Source: Strigamia acuminata (Eukaryota; Arthropoda; Chilopoda; Geophilomorpha; Linotaeniidae). Taken from it: a stretch of 64,000 nucleotides of DNA. Under the pieces are notes generated by a model, which saw nothing but the letters and a program-made list of their open reading frames with translations, made no database searches and was not told the DNA's origin. This document shows positions 47,534-60,500 of the stretch, piece by piece. Made by a program: the position numbers and the translations under genes. The stretch covers positions 14,512,491 to 14,576,490 of the forward strand of contig OX442317.1 in the NCBI GenBank assembly GCA_949358305.1. Direction: 5' to 3'. The number at the start of each line of letters is the position of its first letter. The stretch's first letter is position 1.

Positions 47534-50521
47534 ATGGCAACTGCAGCTGGTTTGACCGCGGAAGCAGCGGAAGAGAAAGAAACACAATGGCAAGCCAAGG
47601 CCCAAGGAGCAGAGGATCTGCTCTCGACATCTGCAAACGTTCTCGACGGGGGTGAGCTTGAAGCTCTCCACGCAACAATAGATGCGCAGTTGAGTGACCT
47701 TATTGATGAGCTCGCTGTCTTTAAAGACAAGATAGAACGTTCAGATTACCTGCTTAGTTTGAGACGTCTCGAAGACATTAGGACTAAGGTCAATCTTCTT
47801 AAGCAAAGGACGAAATTTTCAAAACAGATGCAGGATAAGTTTGGGGCACATCCCGGCGGAAATACGCTAATGAATTCTGGATTTCTGAACAACTCCTCAA
47901 TCATATCACGGAAGACTACAAAGCTTCCAAAGTTGACTCTGCAGAAATTCGACGGGAATCCGATGGAGTATAAGAGCTTCATGGATATGTTTTCAACCAC
48001 AGTTGACGCCGATGCCGAGTTATCGAACGTCGAAAAACTTCAATATCTTAAATCAAGCTGTATCGGGGAAGCTGAAGTGGCGATTAAGTCGTACCCACTT
48101 ACTAACGATTCGTATTTAATGGCACTTAGCAGTTTAGAAGGACTTTTTGGGTCAGAAGTAGCCCAAAAGAACGCTCTGGCGAGGAAAATTCGTGAAGCCG
48201 AAGCAGTTAAAGATTTGTACCCAATCCAGCCAGTAAAATCTCTATTGACGTCCCTCACCGGTGCTTTCCGAACATTAGAACAGTTGAAGTTCCCAGTTAC
48301 GACTACTGGATTATTTCTAATCCCGGAATTATTGCGGAAGTTTCCACCGGAATTGGGAAGACGATTTCATAGGATTTACAAAGGAAACGTGGAAAACGTT
48401 AATTTATTTCTCGAATTTGTAGCAAGCGAAGTCAGAGTAGCAGAATTATCAGACGATAGCGTATTTACCAGTCAGAAAGTCACCAAGAAGAGTGAGAAAC
48501 CAGCAACTAGAGAGCAAAAAGAAGAATTACGAGGGACCATGTCATCTTGCGCGGTTGCGCAAAATACGTCATTCGGGTCCAATACGAAAGAATCATTCAA
48601 ACCAAAATCAGGTCCAGTCCGGAAATTGATCTGTGCCTTCTGTGAAGGAGATCATTTCAACAATAATTGCGACGCAAATCTGGAAGTTTCGGAGAAATAC
48701 GACATCGTTAAGCGAAAACGTCTATGCTTTAATTGCCTGAGACCAAGCCATACAGTGGGTAACTGCCCTGTAAAATTTTGTTGCCGATCATGCGGTGGTC
48801 GACACCATTCTTCAATTTGTAACAGAGGTCATGCGGAAAAGCCACCTGATACCAAAGAAGAGAACGTCTCCGCCAACGTCTCGTTGTCGGTCTCAAGTGA
48901 CGTCCAGCTAATGGTTTTCACAGCATTGTTCGTCCGAAAGAGTGGCGAAACAATCCCAGTTCGTGGATTACTCGATCCGGGTAGTCATCGTTCATATATT
49001 ACGAAGCGGTTAGCAAAGAAATTACACCTAAACAAGATTGAGACGTATCACACCATGACCCAGTGTCTGCTGAACAAGGAACCAGTTCCTACAACTCATG
49101 ACGTGTTTAGATTCGAGTTGCAGTCTCGTCACGACAAGCAGAAAGTGTCTGTATTTGCTCTTGATACCGACACACTTCCCAATATAAAGGGAGTGATAGA
49201 TCACCAAACGCTGCAACAAATCAAGTCGTTTAATCTTGAGATGGCAGAACCACATCCCTCCGTGTCAGATGAGGTAGATGTCTTGATCGGAAGCGGAGCA
49301 TGGTGGAAAATAATTCAAGCGGGAACGAAGAGAATTAGTCCAGAATTAGGAATGATGAAAACAGTTTTTGGATGGATTTTAAACGGACAAATTAACTCAA
49401 AAGAGCCTTCCATCTACAAAGACGATATCTCACTGGGAGATGTATCGTGTATGGCGATCGATTCTGGAAAGAAGATGACTTTCAACACTTCAAAAAAGGA
49501 CAAAGGCGGGTTTGGACAGGCGAATTCCACATCAATGCCCGACGAGAAAAGCGAAAAGGGTGGAGTACGAGCAAAAGGCGTCATCGCTTCTCGTTTTGCC
49601 GCGAGCCGCTCTAGCGAGCTGGAGGTACGGCATCCTGACGTCCCCATCGAATTGGAAATGGATGGAAAGCGGACGTTTAAAGGGATAAGGTCGGGCAAGA
49701 TGGCGATTTCTCAGAGTCCTGACACACTGGAGTCTACGGAAAAGAAAGGAGAATTTCCAAAAAATTTCAAAAAAGATGAAGAAAAGGGTTTAAGTAAATG
49801 GAGGAAGATATTGAAATGGAGTCGCAAGAAACTCACCAATTCGCACAGAAGATCAAATGCAGTCACAAAGGCCACGGGAAATATACATTTAGTAATTGGC
49901 CCAATGTTTTCTGGAAAAACTACTGCTTTACTTAATGTAATCCGAAATGAAGAAGAAAATTCTTGCCTGCTTGTTAAGCATTTGACAGACGTTAGATATA
50001 GTAAAGATGAAATGGTTAGCCACACCGGACAACGACGTCCAGCGGTTCGGGTCGCGTCGTTACAGGAAATCAAGAAAATTGCGGAGTCGGTCAAGACGAT
50101 AGGTATCGACGAAGAGCAATTTTTCGGAGACATCGATTCGTTTTCCGACAAAATGGCGAACGAAGGAAAGAATGTAATAATTGCCGCTTTAAATGGTGAT
50201 TTTAAGAGACAGGAATTCAAGGCAGTATCTAATCTCATTCCACTAGCGGAAACTATTGTCAAACTTCATGCCAAATGCCACTTTTGTGGAAACCAAGCGT
50301 CGTTCACCAAACGAATATCGGGTGAAACGCAAGTTCAGGTTGTGGGAGGAGAAGAGAGATACAAGCCAACGTGTCGTACCTGTTTTCAGAAATCAATCAA
50401 TTCTATAGAAGTCAAGAGAAAGCTAATTAATGGAGCGGCACATTTAAGTTTAGCGATTTTGAATCGAAGATTACCTCCATGGGTGGCCAGTTTGATCCGC
50501 AAAAAATTGCGCTTACCTTAA
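47534..50521 (+). CDS. Gag-retropepsin-thymidine kinase fusion protein (element C)
   Basis: Same 995-residue layout as in element B: Gag core, three zinc knuckles (residues 367-429), retropepsin-like D481, linker and type II thymidine kinase (about 781-955). I see two amino-acid differences from B: I828V and G861E. The second lies in the highly conserved DEGQFF motif beside the catalytic glutamate (E860), caused by one G-to-A change at 50115, so this copy's kinase may be weak or inactive. The P-loop and the four zinc cysteines are intact. The frame ends 93 bases before the 3' LTR, leaving no room for pol. Confidence in the family call is high; activity is unknown. Confidence 0.93.
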   Translation: MATAAGLTAEAAEEKETQWQAKAQGAEDLLSTSANVLDGGELEALHATIDAQLSDLIDELAVFKDKIERSDYLLSLRRLEDIRTKVNLLKQRTKFSKQMQDKFGAHPGGNTLMNSGFLNNSSIISRKTTKLPKLTLQKFDGNPMEYKSFMDMFSTTVDADAELSNVEKLQYLKSSCIGEAEVAIKSYPLTNDSYLMALSSLEGLFGSEVAQKNALARKIREAEAVKDLYPIQPVKSLLTSLTGAFRTLEQLKFPVTTTGLFLIPELLRKFPPELGRRFHRIYKGNVENVNLFLEFVASEVRVAELSDDSVFTSQKVTKKSEKPATREQKEELRGTMSSCAVAQNTSFGSNTKESFKPKSGPVRKLICAFCEGDHFNNNCDANLEVSEKYDIVKRKRLCFNCLRPSHTVGNCPVKFCCRSCGGRHHSSICNRGHAEKPPDTKEENVSANVSLSVSSDVQLMVFTALFVRKSGETIPVRGLLDPGSHRSYITKRLAKKLHLNKIETYHTMTQCLLNKEPVPTTHDVFRFELQSRHDKQKVSVFALDTDTLPNIKGVIDHQTLQQIKSFNLEMAEPHPSVSDEVDVLIGSGAWWKIIQAGTKRISPELGMMKTVFGWILNGQINSKEPSIYKDDISLGDVSCMAIDSGKKMTFNTSKKDKGGFGQANSTSMPDEKSEKGGVRAKGVIASRFAASRSSELEVRHPDVPIELEMDGKRTFKGIRSGKMAISQSPDTLESTEKKGEFPKNFKKDEEKGLSKWRKILKWSRKKLTNSHRRSNAVTKATGNIHLVIGPMFSGKTTALLNVIRNEEENSCLLVKHLTDVRYSKDEMVSHTGQRRPAVRVASLQEIKKIAESVKTIGIDEEQFFGDIDSFSDKMANEGKNVIIAALNGDFKRQEFKAVSNLIPLAETIVKLHAKCHFCGNQASFTKRISGETQVQVVGGEERYKPTCRTCFQKSINSIEVKRKLINGAAHLSLAILNRRLPPWVASLIRKKLRLP

Positions 50522-50614
50522 GGAGTCATTAGGGAGCTGATCCTAGGTGGATGAGAAGTTTTCAGATTGCTAAGAGGTTCTTCTTCACCTTCTTTTCTTT
50601 TCGGCGGCAATCTC
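50522..50614 (+). other. Element C 3' untranslated region with pre-LTR box
   Basis: Ninety-three bases ending in a TTCTTTTCTTTTCGGCGGC stretch just before the LTR. The mirror copy is 31118-31210 in B. It is pyrimidine-rich and has no purine tract at the LTR junction. Confidence 0.7.
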
Positions 50615-51570
50615 TGTTTCGAGCAACAGAAAGGAGGAAAGAGAGACCACAACTGCTCGTCAATTTGATAGTAGTTTGATTTTATGTGTTTGAAAATGTA
50701 AAGAAGAGTTTCTAATTTCGGTCTTATAATTGTATTATTTATTTAGCAAATATCTAATTTTTTTCTGTTGTAATAGGAATTTTACATGTCTTTTTTGTGT
50801 GCCAATTTTCAGTAAAGACAATGTTTGTTAGATATTTTATCTCTTAGAATGACAAGGTCAAGGTTTAGGAATTTTTAGTCTTGTTTTCCAATGTTTTCAT
50901 GCTATGTTTACCTATTTCTAAGTCTTGTCCTGTTCCCAGTTCAGTTGTGAAGGCGGAATGACGGGTTTGAAGCATCTGAGTTGCTTTAAAGGTGCATTAG
51001 AAAAGAAGGAATTGTTAATTTTGTAATGGATTGCAATTAATGCATTTTTACAGTGTATTTGACTTGCTTTAGATGCGTTATTTGCATATTTAGTTAAGTT
51101 TATTCCTATTCTATTTGTTATAATTCTTTCCAATGATTTCTGTTAATTTTAGTTGATTTTATCTCTATTATGAGGCACAATGCAAGCTTTAACTTATGTT
51201 ATTTATGAATTTAGTCACTAGGTGCCTCATGAATTTGTTGTTGCTATAGAATTGTTGTTGTTATGAAGTTGTTACACTCTTGTTATGAAGAATTAGATGT
51301 AGTTAAGTTGAATTTGCCTCCATGTTAATGTTTTGAAATGATTAAAAGCATTATCTGGATTTTTCTACACAAAGGTTTATTTTATTCAACATCCAACATG
51401 TGTGAGTAGGGAGATTTAACCCCAAACTCCCTGGAGCAGCTCCCCACAAGATCCAGTGCAGAAACTCAAGTCAACTCATTTCTCCTCTCAGTATAGGCCT
51501 ATGGGAAATTTGCCAAGAATTCCCCATCGCGTTACAACTCGTCGCATCACGGCAGTGGCGAGTTGCAACA
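50615..51570 (+). repeat. 3' LTR of element C (956 bp)
   Basis: Same ends and length as 45409-46364; followed directly by ACTG and satellite. Confidence 0.92.
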
Positions 51571-54500
51571 ACTGTGATGAGATCAAAAGTCTATTCTCCC
51601 AAATCATTGCTTGGATGTTGCTAAAACTTACATTAAAGCTTTCTACTAAGGTTTAAACACTATTTCAAAACATTCAGAGACATTGGTCTTGTGATGTTTG
51701 TGCTAAGTCAACTGTGATGAGATCAAAAGTCTATTCTCCCAAATCATTGCTTGGATGTTGCTAAAACTTACATTGAAGCCTTCTACTAAGGTTTAAACAC
51801 TATTTCAGAACATTCAGAGACATTGGTTTGTGGTGTTTGTGCTAAGTCAACTGTGATGTCAAATGAGATCAAAAGTTTATTCTTTCAAATTATTGCTTGG
51901 ATGTTGCTAAAACTTACATTGAAGCCTTCTACTAAGGTTTAAACACTATTTCTGAACATTCAGAGACATTGGTCTTGTGGTGTTTGTGCTAAGTCAACTG
52001 TGATGTCAAATGAGATCAAAAGTTTATTCTTCCAAATCATTGCTTGGATGTTGCTAAAACTTACATTGAAGCCTTCTACTAAGGTTTAAACACTATTTCA
52101 GAACATTCAGAGACATTGGTCTTGTGATGTTTGTGCTAAGTCAACTGTGATGTCAAATGAGATCAAAAGTTTATTCTTTCAAATCATTGCTTGGATGTTG
52201 CTAAAACTTACATTAAAGCTTTCTACTAAGGTTTAAACACTATTTCAGAACATTTAGAGACATTGGTCTTGTGATGTTTGTGCTAAGTCAACTGTGATGA
52301 GATCAAAAGTCTATTCTCCAAAATCATTGCTTGGATGTTGCTAAAACTTACATTGAAGCCTTCTACTAAGGTTTAAACACTATTTCAGAACATTCAGACA
52401 CATTGGTCTTGTGGTGTTTGTGCTAAGTCAACTGTGACGTCAAATAAGATCAAAAGTTTATTCTTTCAAATCATTGCTTGGATGTTGCTAAAACTTACAT
52501 TAAAGCTTTCTACTAAGGTTTAAACACTATTTCAGAACATTCAGAGACATTGGTCTTGTGATGTTTGTGCTAAGTCAACTGTGATGAGATCAAAAGTCTA
52601 TTCTCCCAAATCATTGCTTGGATGTTGCTAAAACTTACATTGAAGCCTTCTACTAAGGTTTAAACACTATTTCAGAACATTCAGAGACATTGGTCTTGTG
52701 ATGTTTGTGCTAAGTCAACTGTGATGAGATCAAAAGTCTATTCTCCCAAATCATTGCTTGGATGTTGCTAAAACTTACATTGAAGCCTTCTACTAAGGTT
52801 TAAACACTATTTCAGAACATTCAGAGACATTGGTTTGTGGTGTTTGTGCTAAGTCAACTGTGATGTCAAATGAGATCAAAAATTTATTCTTTCAAATTAT
52901 TGCTTGGATGTTGCTAACACTTACATTGAAGCCTTCTACTAAGGTTTAAACACTATTTCAGAACATTTAGAGACATTGGTCTTGTGATGTTTGTGCTAAG
53001 TCAACTGTGATGTCAAATGAGATCAAAAGTTTATTCTTTCAAATCATTGCTTGGATGTTGCTAAAACTTACATTAAAGCCTTCTACTAAGGTTTAAACAC
53101 TATTTCAGAACATTCAGAGACATTGGTCTTGTGATGTTTGTGCTAAGTCAACTGTGATGAGATCAAAAGTCTATTCTCCAAAATCATTGCTTAAATGTTG
53201 CTAAAACTTACATTGAAGCCTTCTACTAAGGTTTAAACACTATTTCAGAACATTCAGACACATTGGTCTTGTGGTGTTTGTGCTAAGTCAACTGTGACGT
53301 CAAATGAGATCAAAAGTTTATTCTTTCAAATTATTGCTTGGATGTTGCTAAAACTTACATTGAAGCTTTCTACTAAGGTTTAAACACTATTTCAGAACAT
53401 TCAGAAACATTGGTCTTGTGATGTTTGTGCTAAGTCAACTGTGATGTCAAATGGGATCAAAAGTTTATTCTTCCAAATCATTGCTTGGATGTTGCTAAAA
53501 CTTACATTAAAGCCTTCTACTAAGGTTTAAACACTATTTCAGAACATTCAGAGACATTGGTCTTGTGATGTTTGTGCTAAGTCAACTGTGATGAGATCAA
53601 AAGTCTATTCTCCAAAATCATTGCTTAAATGTTGCTAAAACTTACATTGAAGCCTTCTACTAAGGTTTAAACACTATTTCAGAACATTCAGACACATTGG
53701 TCTTGTGGTGTTTGTGCTAAGTCAACTGTGACGTCAAATGAGATCAAAAGTTTATTCTTTCAAATTATTGCTTGGATGTTGCTAAAACTTACATTGAAGC
53801 TTTCTACTAAGGTTTAAACACTATTTCAGAACATTCAGAAACATTGGTCTTGTGATGTTTGTGCTAAGTCAACTGTGATGTCAAATGGGATCAAAAGTTT
53901 ATTCTTCCAAATCATTGCTTGGATGTTGCTAAAACTTACATTGAAGCCTTCTACTAAGGTTTAAACACTATTTCAGAACATTCAGAGACATTGGTCTTGT
54001 GATGTTTGTGCTAAGTCAACTGTGATGTCAAATGAGATCAAAAGTTTATTCTTTCAAATCATTGCTTGGATGTTGCTAAAACTTACATTAAAGCTTTCTA
54101 CTAAGGTTTAAACACTATTTCAGAACATTTAGAGACATTGGTCTTGTGATGTTTGTGCTAAGTCAACTGTGATGAGATCAAAAGTCTATTTTTCAAAATC
54201 ATTGCTTGGATGTTGCTAAAACTTACATTGAAGCCTTCTACTAAGGTTTAAACACTATTTCAGAACATTCAGACACATTGGTCTTGTGGTGTTTGTGCTA
54301 AGTCAACTGTGACGTCAAATAAGATCAAAAGTTTATTCTTTCAAATCATTGCTTGGATGTTGCTAAAACTTACATTAAAGCTTTCTACTAAGGTTTAAAC
54401 ACTATTTCAGAACATTCAGAGACATTGGTCTTGTGATGTTTGTGCTAAGTCAACTGTGATGAGATCAAAAGTCTATTCTCCCAAATCATTGCTTGGATGT

Positions 54501-57500
54501 TGCTAAAACTTACATTGAAGCCTTCTACTAAGGTTTAAACACTATTTCAGAACATTCAGAGACATTGGTTTGTGGTGTTTGTGCTAAGTCAACTGTGATG
54601 TCAAATGAGATCAAAAGTTTATTCTTTCAAATTATTGCTTGGATGTTGCTAAAACTTACATTGAAGCCTTCTACTAAGGTTTAAACACTATTTCTGAACA
54701 TTCAGAGACATTGGTCTTGTGGTGTTTGTGCTAAGTCAACTGTGATGTCAAATGAGATCAAAAGTTTATTCTTTCAAATTATTGCTTGGATGTTGCTAAA
54801 ACTAACATTGAAGCCTTCTACTAAGGTTTAAACACTATTTCAGAACATTCAGAGACATTGGTTTGTGGTGTTTGTGCTAAGTCAACTGTGATGTCAAATG
54901 AGATCAAAAGTTTATTCTTTCAAATTATTGCTTGGATGTTGCTAAAACTTACATTAAAGCTTTCTACTAAGGTTTAAACACTATTTCAGAACATTCAGAG
55001 ACATTGGTCTTGTGATGTTTGTGCTAAGTCAACTGTGATGAGATCAAAAGTCTATTCTCCCAAATCATTGCTTGGATGTTGCTAAAACTTACATTGAAGC
55101 CTTCTACTAAGGTTTAAACACTATTTCAGAACATTCAGAGACATTGGTTTGTGGTGTTTGTGCTAAGTCAACTGTGATGTCAAATGAGATCAAAAGTTTA
55201 TTCTTTCAAATCATTGCTTGGATGTTGCTAAAACTTACATTAAAGCCTTCTACTAAGGTTTAAACACTATTTCAGAACATTCAGAGACATTGGTCTTGTG
55301 ATGTTTGTGCTAAGTCAACTGTGATGAGATCAAAAGTCTATTCTCCAAAATCATTGCTTGGATGTTGCTAAAACTTACATTGAAGCCTTCTACTAAGGTT
55401 TAAACACTATTTCAGAACATTCAGAGACATTGGTTTGTGGTGTTTGTGCTAAGTCAACTGTGATGAGATCAAAAGTCTATTCTCCCAAATCATTTCTTGG
55501 ATGTTGCTAAAACTTACATTAAAGCTTTCTACTAAGGTTTAAACACTATTTCAGAACATTCAGAGACATTGGTCTTGTGATGTTTGTGCTAAGTCAACTG
55601 TGATGAGATCAAAAGTCTATTCTCCCAAATCATTGCTTGGATGTTGCTAAAACTTACATTAAAGCTTTCTACTAAGGTTTAAACACTATTTCAAAACATT
55701 CAGAGACATTGGTCTTGTGATGTTTGTGCTAAGTCAACTGTGATGAGATCAAAAGTCTATTCTCCCAAATCATTGCTTGGATGTTGCTAAAACTTACATT
55801 GAAGCCTTCTACTAAGGTTTAAACACTATTTCAGAACATTCAGAGACATTGGTTTGTGGTGTTTGTGCTAAGTCAACTGTGATGTCAAATGAGATCAAAA
55901 GTTTATTCTTTCAAATTATTGCTTGGATGTTGCTAAAACTTACATTGAAGCCTTCTACTAAGGTTTAAACACTATTTCTGAACATTCAGAGACATTGGTC
56001 TTGTGGTGTTTGTGCTAAGTCAACTGTGATGTCAAATGAGATCAAAAGTTTATTCTTTCAAATTATTGCTTGGATGTTGCTAAAACTAACATTGAAGCCT
56101 TCTACTAAGGTTTAAACACTATTTCAGAACATTCAGAGACATTGGTTTGTGGTGTTTGTGCTAAGTCAACTGTGATGTCAAATGAGATCAAAAGTTTATT
56201 CTTTCAAATTATTGCTTGGATGTTGCTAAAACTTACATTAAAGCTTTCTACTAAGGTTTAAACACTATTTCAGAACATTCAGAGACATTGGTCTTGTGAT
56301 GTTTGTGCTAAGTCAACTGTGATGAGATCAAAAGTCTATTCTCCCAAATCATTGCTTGGATGTTGCTAAAACTTACATTGAAGCCTTCTACTAAGGTTTA
56401 AACACTATTTCAGAACATTCAGAGACATTGGTTTGTGGTGTTTGTGCTAAGTCAACTGTGATGTCAAATGAGATCAAAAATTTATTCTTTCAAATTATTG
56501 CTTGGATGTTGCTAACACTTACATTGAAGCCTTCTACTAAGGTTTAAACACTATTTCAGAACATTCAGAGACATTGGTCTTGTGATGTTTGTGCTAAGTC
56601 AACTGTGATGTCAAATGAGATCAAAAGTTTATTCTTTCAAATCATTGCTTGGATGTTGCTAAAACTTACATTAAAGCCTTCTACTAAGGTTTAAACACTA
56701 TTTCAGAACATTCAGAGACATTGGTCTTGTGATGTTTGTGCTAAGTCAACTGTGATGAGATCAAAAGTCTATTCTCCAAAATCATTGCTTGGATGTTGCT
56801 AAAACTTACATTGAAGCCTTCTACTAAGGTTTAAACACTATTTCAGAACATTCAGAGACATTGGTTTGTGGTGTTTGTGCTAAGTCAACTGTGATGTCAA
56901 ATGAGATCAAAAGTTTATTCTTTCAAATTATTGCTTGGATGTTGCTAAAACTTACATTGAAGCCTTCTACTAAGGTTTAAACACTATTTCTGAACATTCA
57001 GAGACATTGGTCTTGTGGTGTTTGTGCTAAGTCAACTGTGATGTCAAATGAGATCAAAAGTTTATTCTTTCAAATTATTGCTTGGATGTTGCTAAAACTT
57101 ACATTGAAGCCTTCTACTAAGGTTTAAACACTATTTCAGAACATTCAGAGACATTGGTTTGTGGTGTTTGTGCTAAGTCAACTGTGATGTCAAATGAGAT
57201 CAAAAGTTTATTCTTTCAAATTATTGCTTGGATGTTGCTAAAACTTACATTGAAGCCTTCTACTAAGGTTTAAACACTATTTCTGAACATTCAGAGACAT
57301 TGGTCTTGTGGTGTTTGTGCTAAGTCAACTGTGATGTCAAATGAGATCAAAAGTTTATTCTTTCAAATTATTGCTTGGATGTTGCTAAAACTAACATTGA
57401 AGCCTTCTACTAAGGTTTAAACACTATTTCAGAACATTCAGAGACATTGATCTTGTGGTGTTTGTGCTAAGTCAACTGTGATGAGATCAAAAGTCTATTC

Positions 57501-60500
57501 TCCCAAATCATTTCTTGGATGTTGCTAAAACTTACATTAAAGCTTTCTACTAAGGTTTAAACACTATTTCAGAACATTCAGAGACATTGGTCTTGTGATG
57601 TTTGTGCTAAGTCAACTGTGATGAGATCAAAAGTCTATTCTCCCAAATCATTGCTTGGATGTTGCTAAAACTTACATTAAAGCTTTCTACTAAGGTTTAA
57701 ACACTATTTCAAAACATTCAGAGACATTGGTCTTGTGATGTTTGTGCTAAGTCAACTGTGATGAGATCAAAAGTCTATTCTCCAAAATCATTGCTTAAAT
57801 GTTGCTAAAACTTACATTGAAGCCTTCTACTAAGGTTTAAACACTATTTCAGAACATTCAGACACATTGGTCTTGTGGTGTTTGTGCTAAGTCAACTGTG
57901 ACGTCAAATGAGATCAAAAGTTTATTCTTTCAAATTATTGCTTGGATGTTGCTAAAACTTACATTGAAGCTTTCTACTAAGGTTTAAACACTATTTCAGA
58001 ACATTCAGAAACATTGGTCTTGTGATGTTTGTGCTAAGTCAACTGTGATGTCAAATGGGATCAAAAGTTTATTCTTCCAAATCATTGCTTGGATGTTGCT
58101 AAAACTTACATTGAAGCCTTCTACTAAGGTTTAAACACTATTTCAGAACATTCAGAGACATTGGTCTTGTGGTGTTTGTGCTAAGTCAACTGTGATGAGA
58201 TCAAAAGTCTATTCTCCAAAATCATTGCTTGGATGTTGCTAAAACTTACATTGAAGCCTTCTACTAAGGTTTAAACACTATTTCAGAACATTCAGACACA
58301 TTGGTCTTGTGGTGTTTGTGCTAAGTCAACTGTGACGTCAAATAAGATCAAAAGTTTATTCTTTCAAATCATTGCTTGGATGTTGCTAAAACTTACATTA
58401 AAGCTTTCTACTAAGGTTTAAACACTATTTCAGAACATTCAGAGACATTGGTCTTGTGATGTTTGTGCTAAGTCAACTGTGATGTCAAATGGGATCAAAA
58501 GTTTATTCTTCTAAATCATTGCTTGGATGTTGCTAAAACTTACATTGAAGCCTTCTACTAAGGTTTAAACACTATTTCAGAACATTCAGAGACATTGGTT
58601 TGTGGTGTTTGTGCTAAGTCAACTGTGATGTCAAATGAGATCAAAAGTTTATTCTTTCAAATTATTGCTTGGATGTTGCTAAAACTAACATTGAAGCCTT
58701 CTACTAAGGTTTAAACACTATTTCAGAACATTCAGAGACATTGGTCTTGTGGTGTTTGTGCTAAGTCAACTGTGATGAGATCAAAAGTCTATTTTCCCAA
58801 ATCATTTCTTGGATGTTGCTAAAACTTACATTAAAGCTTTCTACTAAGGTTTAAACACTATTTCAGAACATTCAGAGACATTGGTCTTGTGATGTTTGTG
58901 CTAAGTCAACTGTGATGAGATCAAAAGTCTATTCTCCCAAATCATTGCTTGGATGTTGCTAAAACTTACATTGAAGCCTTCTACTAAGGTTTAAACACTA
59001 TTTCAGAACATTCAGAGACATTGGTTTGTGGTGTTTGTGCTAAGTCAACTGTGATGTCAAATGAGATCAAAAATTTATTCTTTCAAATTATTGCTTGGAT
59101 GTTGCTAACACTTACATTGAAGCCTTCTACTAAGGTTTAAACACTATTTCAGAACATTCAGAGACATTGGTCTTGTGATGTTTGTGCTAAGTCAACTGTG
59201 ATGTCAAATGAGATCAAAAGTTTATTCTTTCAAATCATTGCTTGGATGTTGCTAAAACTTACATTAAAGCCTTCTACTAAGGTTTAAACACTATTTCAGA
59301 ACATTCAGAGACATTGGTCTTGTGATGTTTGTGCTAAGTCAACTGTGATGAGATCAAAAGTCTATTCTCCAAAATCATTGCTTGGATGTTGCTAAAACTT
59401 ACATTGAAGCCTTCTACTAAGGTTTAAACACTATTTCAGAACATTCAGAGACATTGGTTTGTGGTGTTTGTGCTAAGTCAACTGTGATGTCAAATGAGAT
59501 CAAAAGTTTATTCTTTCAAATTATTGCTTGGATGTTGCTAAAACTTACATTGAAGCCTTCTACTAAGGTTTAAACACTATTTCTGAACATTCAGAGACAT
59601 TGGTCTTGTGGTGTTTGTGCTAAGTCAACTGTGATGTCAAATGAGATCAAAAGTTTATTCTTTCAAATTATTGCTTGGATGTTGCTAAAACTTACATTGA
59701 AGCCTTCTACTAAGGTTTAAACACTATTTCAGAACATTCAGAGACATTGGTTTGTGGTGTTTGTGCTAAGTCAACTGTGATGTCAAATGAGATCAAAAGT
59801 TTATTCTTTCAAATTATTGCTTGGATGTTGCTAAAACTTACATTGAAGCCTTCTACTAAGGTTTAAACACTATTTCTGAACATTTAGAGACATTGGTCTT
59901 GTGGTGTTTGTGCTAAGTCAACTGTGATGTCAAATGAGATCAAAAGTTTATTCTTTCAAATTATTGCTTGGATGTTGCTAAAACTAACATTGAAGCCTTC
60001 TACTAAGGTTTAAACACTATTTCAGAACATTCAGAGACATTGATCTTGTGGTGTTTGTGCTAAGTCAACTGTGATGAGATCAAAAGTCTATTCTCCCAAA
60101 TCATTTCTTGGATGTTGCTAAAACTTACATTAAAGCTTTCTACTAAGGTTTAAACACTATTTCAGAACATTCAGAGACATTGGTCTTGTGATGTTTGTGC
60201 TAAGTCAACTGTGATGAGATCAAAAGTCTATTCTCCCAAATCATTGCTTGGATGTTGCTAAAACTTACATTAAAGCTTTCTACTAAGGTTTAAACACTAT
60301 TTCAAAACATTCAGAGACATTGGTCTTGTGATGTTTGTGCTAAGTCAACTGTGATGAGATCAAAAGTCTATTCTCCAAAATCATTGCTTAAATGTTGCTA
60401 AAACTTACATTGAAGCCTTCTACTAAGGTTTAAACACTATTTCAGAACATTCAGACACATTGGTCTTGTGGTGTTTGTGCTAAGTCAACTGTGACGTCAA

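Larger units (their letters stand above)
45409..51570 (+). mobile_element. Element C: second Gag-protease-thymidine kinase element
   Basis: Complete plus-strand element with two 956-bp LTRs (45409-46364 and 50615-51570), a 4250-bp internal region of the same length as in B, and an ACTG target duplication. The two LTRs differ at one base that I could see (45626 G, 50832 A). The internal region is almost the same as in B, but the LTRs differ more, mainly in the last third. B and C are thus separate recent insertions of two LTR subtypes. Confidence 0.93.
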
